The position numbers and the translations under genes are program-made. Below, one piece after another: positions 62,976 to 64,000 of a stretch of 64,000 nucleotides of DNA. This DNA is from Agrococcus sp. KRD186 (GTDB lineage Bacteria > Actinomycetota > Actinomycetes > Actinomycetales > Microbacteriaceae). Under the pieces are notes generated by a model. The model made no database searches and was not told the DNA's origin. It saw nothing but the letters and a program-made list of their open reading frames with translations. Location of the stretch: the NCBI RefSeq assembly GCF_017168255.1, contig NZ_JABFAP010000001.1:1954366-2018365 (forward strand). Reading direction: 5' to 3'. Each line of letters begins with the position of its first letter. The stretch's first letter is position 1.

Positions 62976-63749
62976 TCAGGTTCGGAGGTAGGAGGCGCCG
63001 TTGACGTCGAGGACGGCACCGGACGACCATCGAGCTTCGGGCGAGGCGAGGTGCAGGATCGCGGCAGCGACGTCGTCCGGGCTTGCGACACGGCCGAAGG
63101 GACTCTCGCTCCGCAGCGCTGCCCCGCTCGCACCGGCGAGCTTGCTCTGCTGGCGATCCGTGGAGACGAACCCGGGCGCGACCGAGGTGACCGAGATGCC
63201 GTGCGGCGCGAGCGCGAGCGCCAGCGATTGCCCCAGCGCGTGCAGCGCCGCCTTGGTCGCCGCGTACGCGGGATGATCCGCTTCACCGCGGAAGGCCCCG
63301 CGCGACCCGACGTTGACGATCGCGCCCGGCGCCTCCCGTGCGATCAGGTGTCGCGCGAACGCCCAGCTCGCATGCGCGGCACCGAGGAGGTTCACCTGCA
63401 CCATCAGCTGCCATGCCGCCGCCCAATCCTCGAACGTCCCGTCGTCCGGTCGATGGACGTTGCCGCCGCTCGGCGCGGCGGCTGCGTTGTTGACCAGGAC
63501 GTCGAGCTCGCCGACCGCACCGACCGCGTCATCGACGAGTGCGCGTGCCGCATCCGGGTCGGCGAGGTCGGCCTGCACGATCGCATGGCCCGCACCGGGG
63601 AGCAGCGCGAGCGTCGCTTCGGCGCTCGCTCGGTCGCGCCCGAAGTGCACGGCGACCCGGTCGCCACGGGCAGCGAACCCGAGCGCGGTGGCACGCCCGA
63701 TGCCGCCAGACGCCCCGGTGATCAGCACGCCCCGCCGGGGCGCGCTCAT
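62976..63749 (-). CDS. Short-chain dehydrogenase/reductase (FabG-like)
   Basis: A 257-residue classical SDR. 'GVLITGASGGIGRATALGFAARGDRVAVHFGRDRA' (residues 7-41) has T-G-x3-G-I-G. 'VLVNNAAAAPSGGN' is the N-N-A-x motif. Active-site Ser is in 'IVNVGSRGAF' and the Tyr-Lys in 'YAATKAALHALGQSLALALAPHGISVTSVAPGFVSTD' (Y-x3-K). Ends 'SGAVLDVNGASYLRT'. NADP use is suggested by basic residues after strand 2. Substrate unknown. The ATG at 63749 gives the normal N-terminus; a longer upstream start adds a basic, Pro-rich tail of 25 residues. Confidence 0.88.
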   Translation of the reverse strand: MSAPRRGVLITGASGGIGRATALGFAARGDRVAVHFGRDRASAEATLALLPGAGHAIVQADLADPDAARALVDDAVGAVGELDVLVNNAAAAPSGGNVHRPDDGTFEDWAAAWQLMVQVNLLGAAHASWAFARHLIAREAPGAIVNVGSRGAFRGEADHPAYAATKAALHALGQSLALALAPHGISVTSVAPGFVSTDRQQSKLAGASGAALRSESPFGRVASPDDVAAAILHLASPEARWSSGAVLDVNGASYLRT

Positions 63750-63938
63750 GCGGCGAGCATCGTCGATGGGCGGCGCACCGAGCCGCACTCCCGGCCGGGC
63801 GTCGCTGAGCGGGCGGGGAGGCACGGGCGCCGCGTGAGTCGGGTCATGGCTCCAGCCTGCCGGGTGTCAGCAAGGCCTGTCCACACTCGGCTCGGCAACG
63901 GCGGAGATCCCGGGGCGCGGGCGCACGCCAGCCGTGCA

Positions 63939-63944
63939 TAGACT
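63939..63944 (+). promoter_or_regulatory. -10 hexamer TAGACT before the gene at the right edge
   Basis: TAGACT lies seven to nine bases before two possible GTG starts at 63952 and 63954, the spacing seen before other leaderless-looking genes here. The 190 bases between this and the SDR start show no other feature. Confidence 0.35.
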
Positions 63945-63953
63945 GGACGCGGT

Positions 63954-64000
63954 GTGCCGGGAAGCCTGGTCGGCGTGCCGCCGGGCACGAGGCTCGGCGG
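63954..64000 (+). CDS. Start of a gene cut by the window edge, possibly a Ser/Thr protein kinase
   Basis: The GTG at 63954 opens a frame 'PGSLVGVPPGTRLGG' that runs off the window. Actinobacterial Pkn-type kinases often start with 'P-G-T-x-L-G-G-R-Y' just before the first kinase strand, so a kinase is possible. Only 15 codons are visible. The alternative GTG at 63952 gives a Cys/Arg-rich frame that is less protein-like. Confidence 0.3.
   Translation, partial: MPGSLVGVPPGTRLG

Overview
The window is a high-GC actinobacterial chromosome segment, most likely from the family Microbacteriaceae (an Agrococcus- or Microbacterium-like organism). This rests on overall composition, a DUF222/HNH endonuclease, mycothiol-dependent-type enzymes, deazaflavin-type (Ddn) oxidoreductases, an actinobacterial Lhr-Nei2 pair, many starts that look leaderless (TANNNT about 6 bases before the start codon), and a strong excess of the word GGATGCG. 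No database search was possible. All assignments come from reading motifs, gene order and known family features.

Layout. 0-23.9 kb is mostly housekeeping: chorismate mutase, an ABC-F ATPase, NADP glutamate dehydrogenase (gdhA), a MerR/HEAT regulator pair, purA, a CoA-transferase, a TIGR01777 epimerase, two SRPBCC proteins, argG, a glycosyltransferase, the giant helicase Lhr overlapping a Nei2-type DNA glycosylase, a frameshifted M20 peptidase and a SPOUT methyltransferase.

23.9-33.4 kb is a cell-surface island. A four-gene SipW-type operon (three exported proteins with alternate-type signal sequences, then a Ser/His signal peptidase) is followed, after one HAD phosphatase gene, by a sortase-assembled pilus operon (large LPITG adhesin, LPITG backbone pilin, class C sortase). 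Both operons carry a hairpin just after the gene that should be made in largest amount.

33.5-51 kb is mixed metabolism: an FAD oxidoreductase, an AEC permease, pyrE, exonuclease III, a DUF6421-like protein, tandem duplicated glycosyltransferases, Ddn-type and SDR oxidoreductases, a DUF222/HNH protein and a Ski2-like helicase.

51-57.2 kb is the accessory part: a HicA/HicB toxin-antitoxin pair, a decayed HicB remnant, a second HicA/HicB pair, and a DUF559 (Vsr-like nuclease fold) gene bracketed by two copies of a 63-bp palindromic repeat. A third copy lies downstream of pyrE. The arms vary with compensating changes, so the hairpin itself appears to be conserved. This repeat family and its link with the DUF559 gene are the least explained features of the window.

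57-63 kb ends with an M18 aminopeptidase and a reactive-sulfur (Cst-like) locus: a CsoR-family repressor with the Cys/Cys but not the His of copper sensors, a divergent promoter with two ATACCCC-type operators, two tiny paralogous cysteine-rich proteins, a persulfide dioxygenase-rhodanese fusion, a TauE exporter and a DUF2892-like membrane protein. A broken DUF4260 gene, an SDR gene and the first codons of a possible serine/threonine kinase close the window. I saw no tRNA, rRNA, CRISPR array or insertion sequence.
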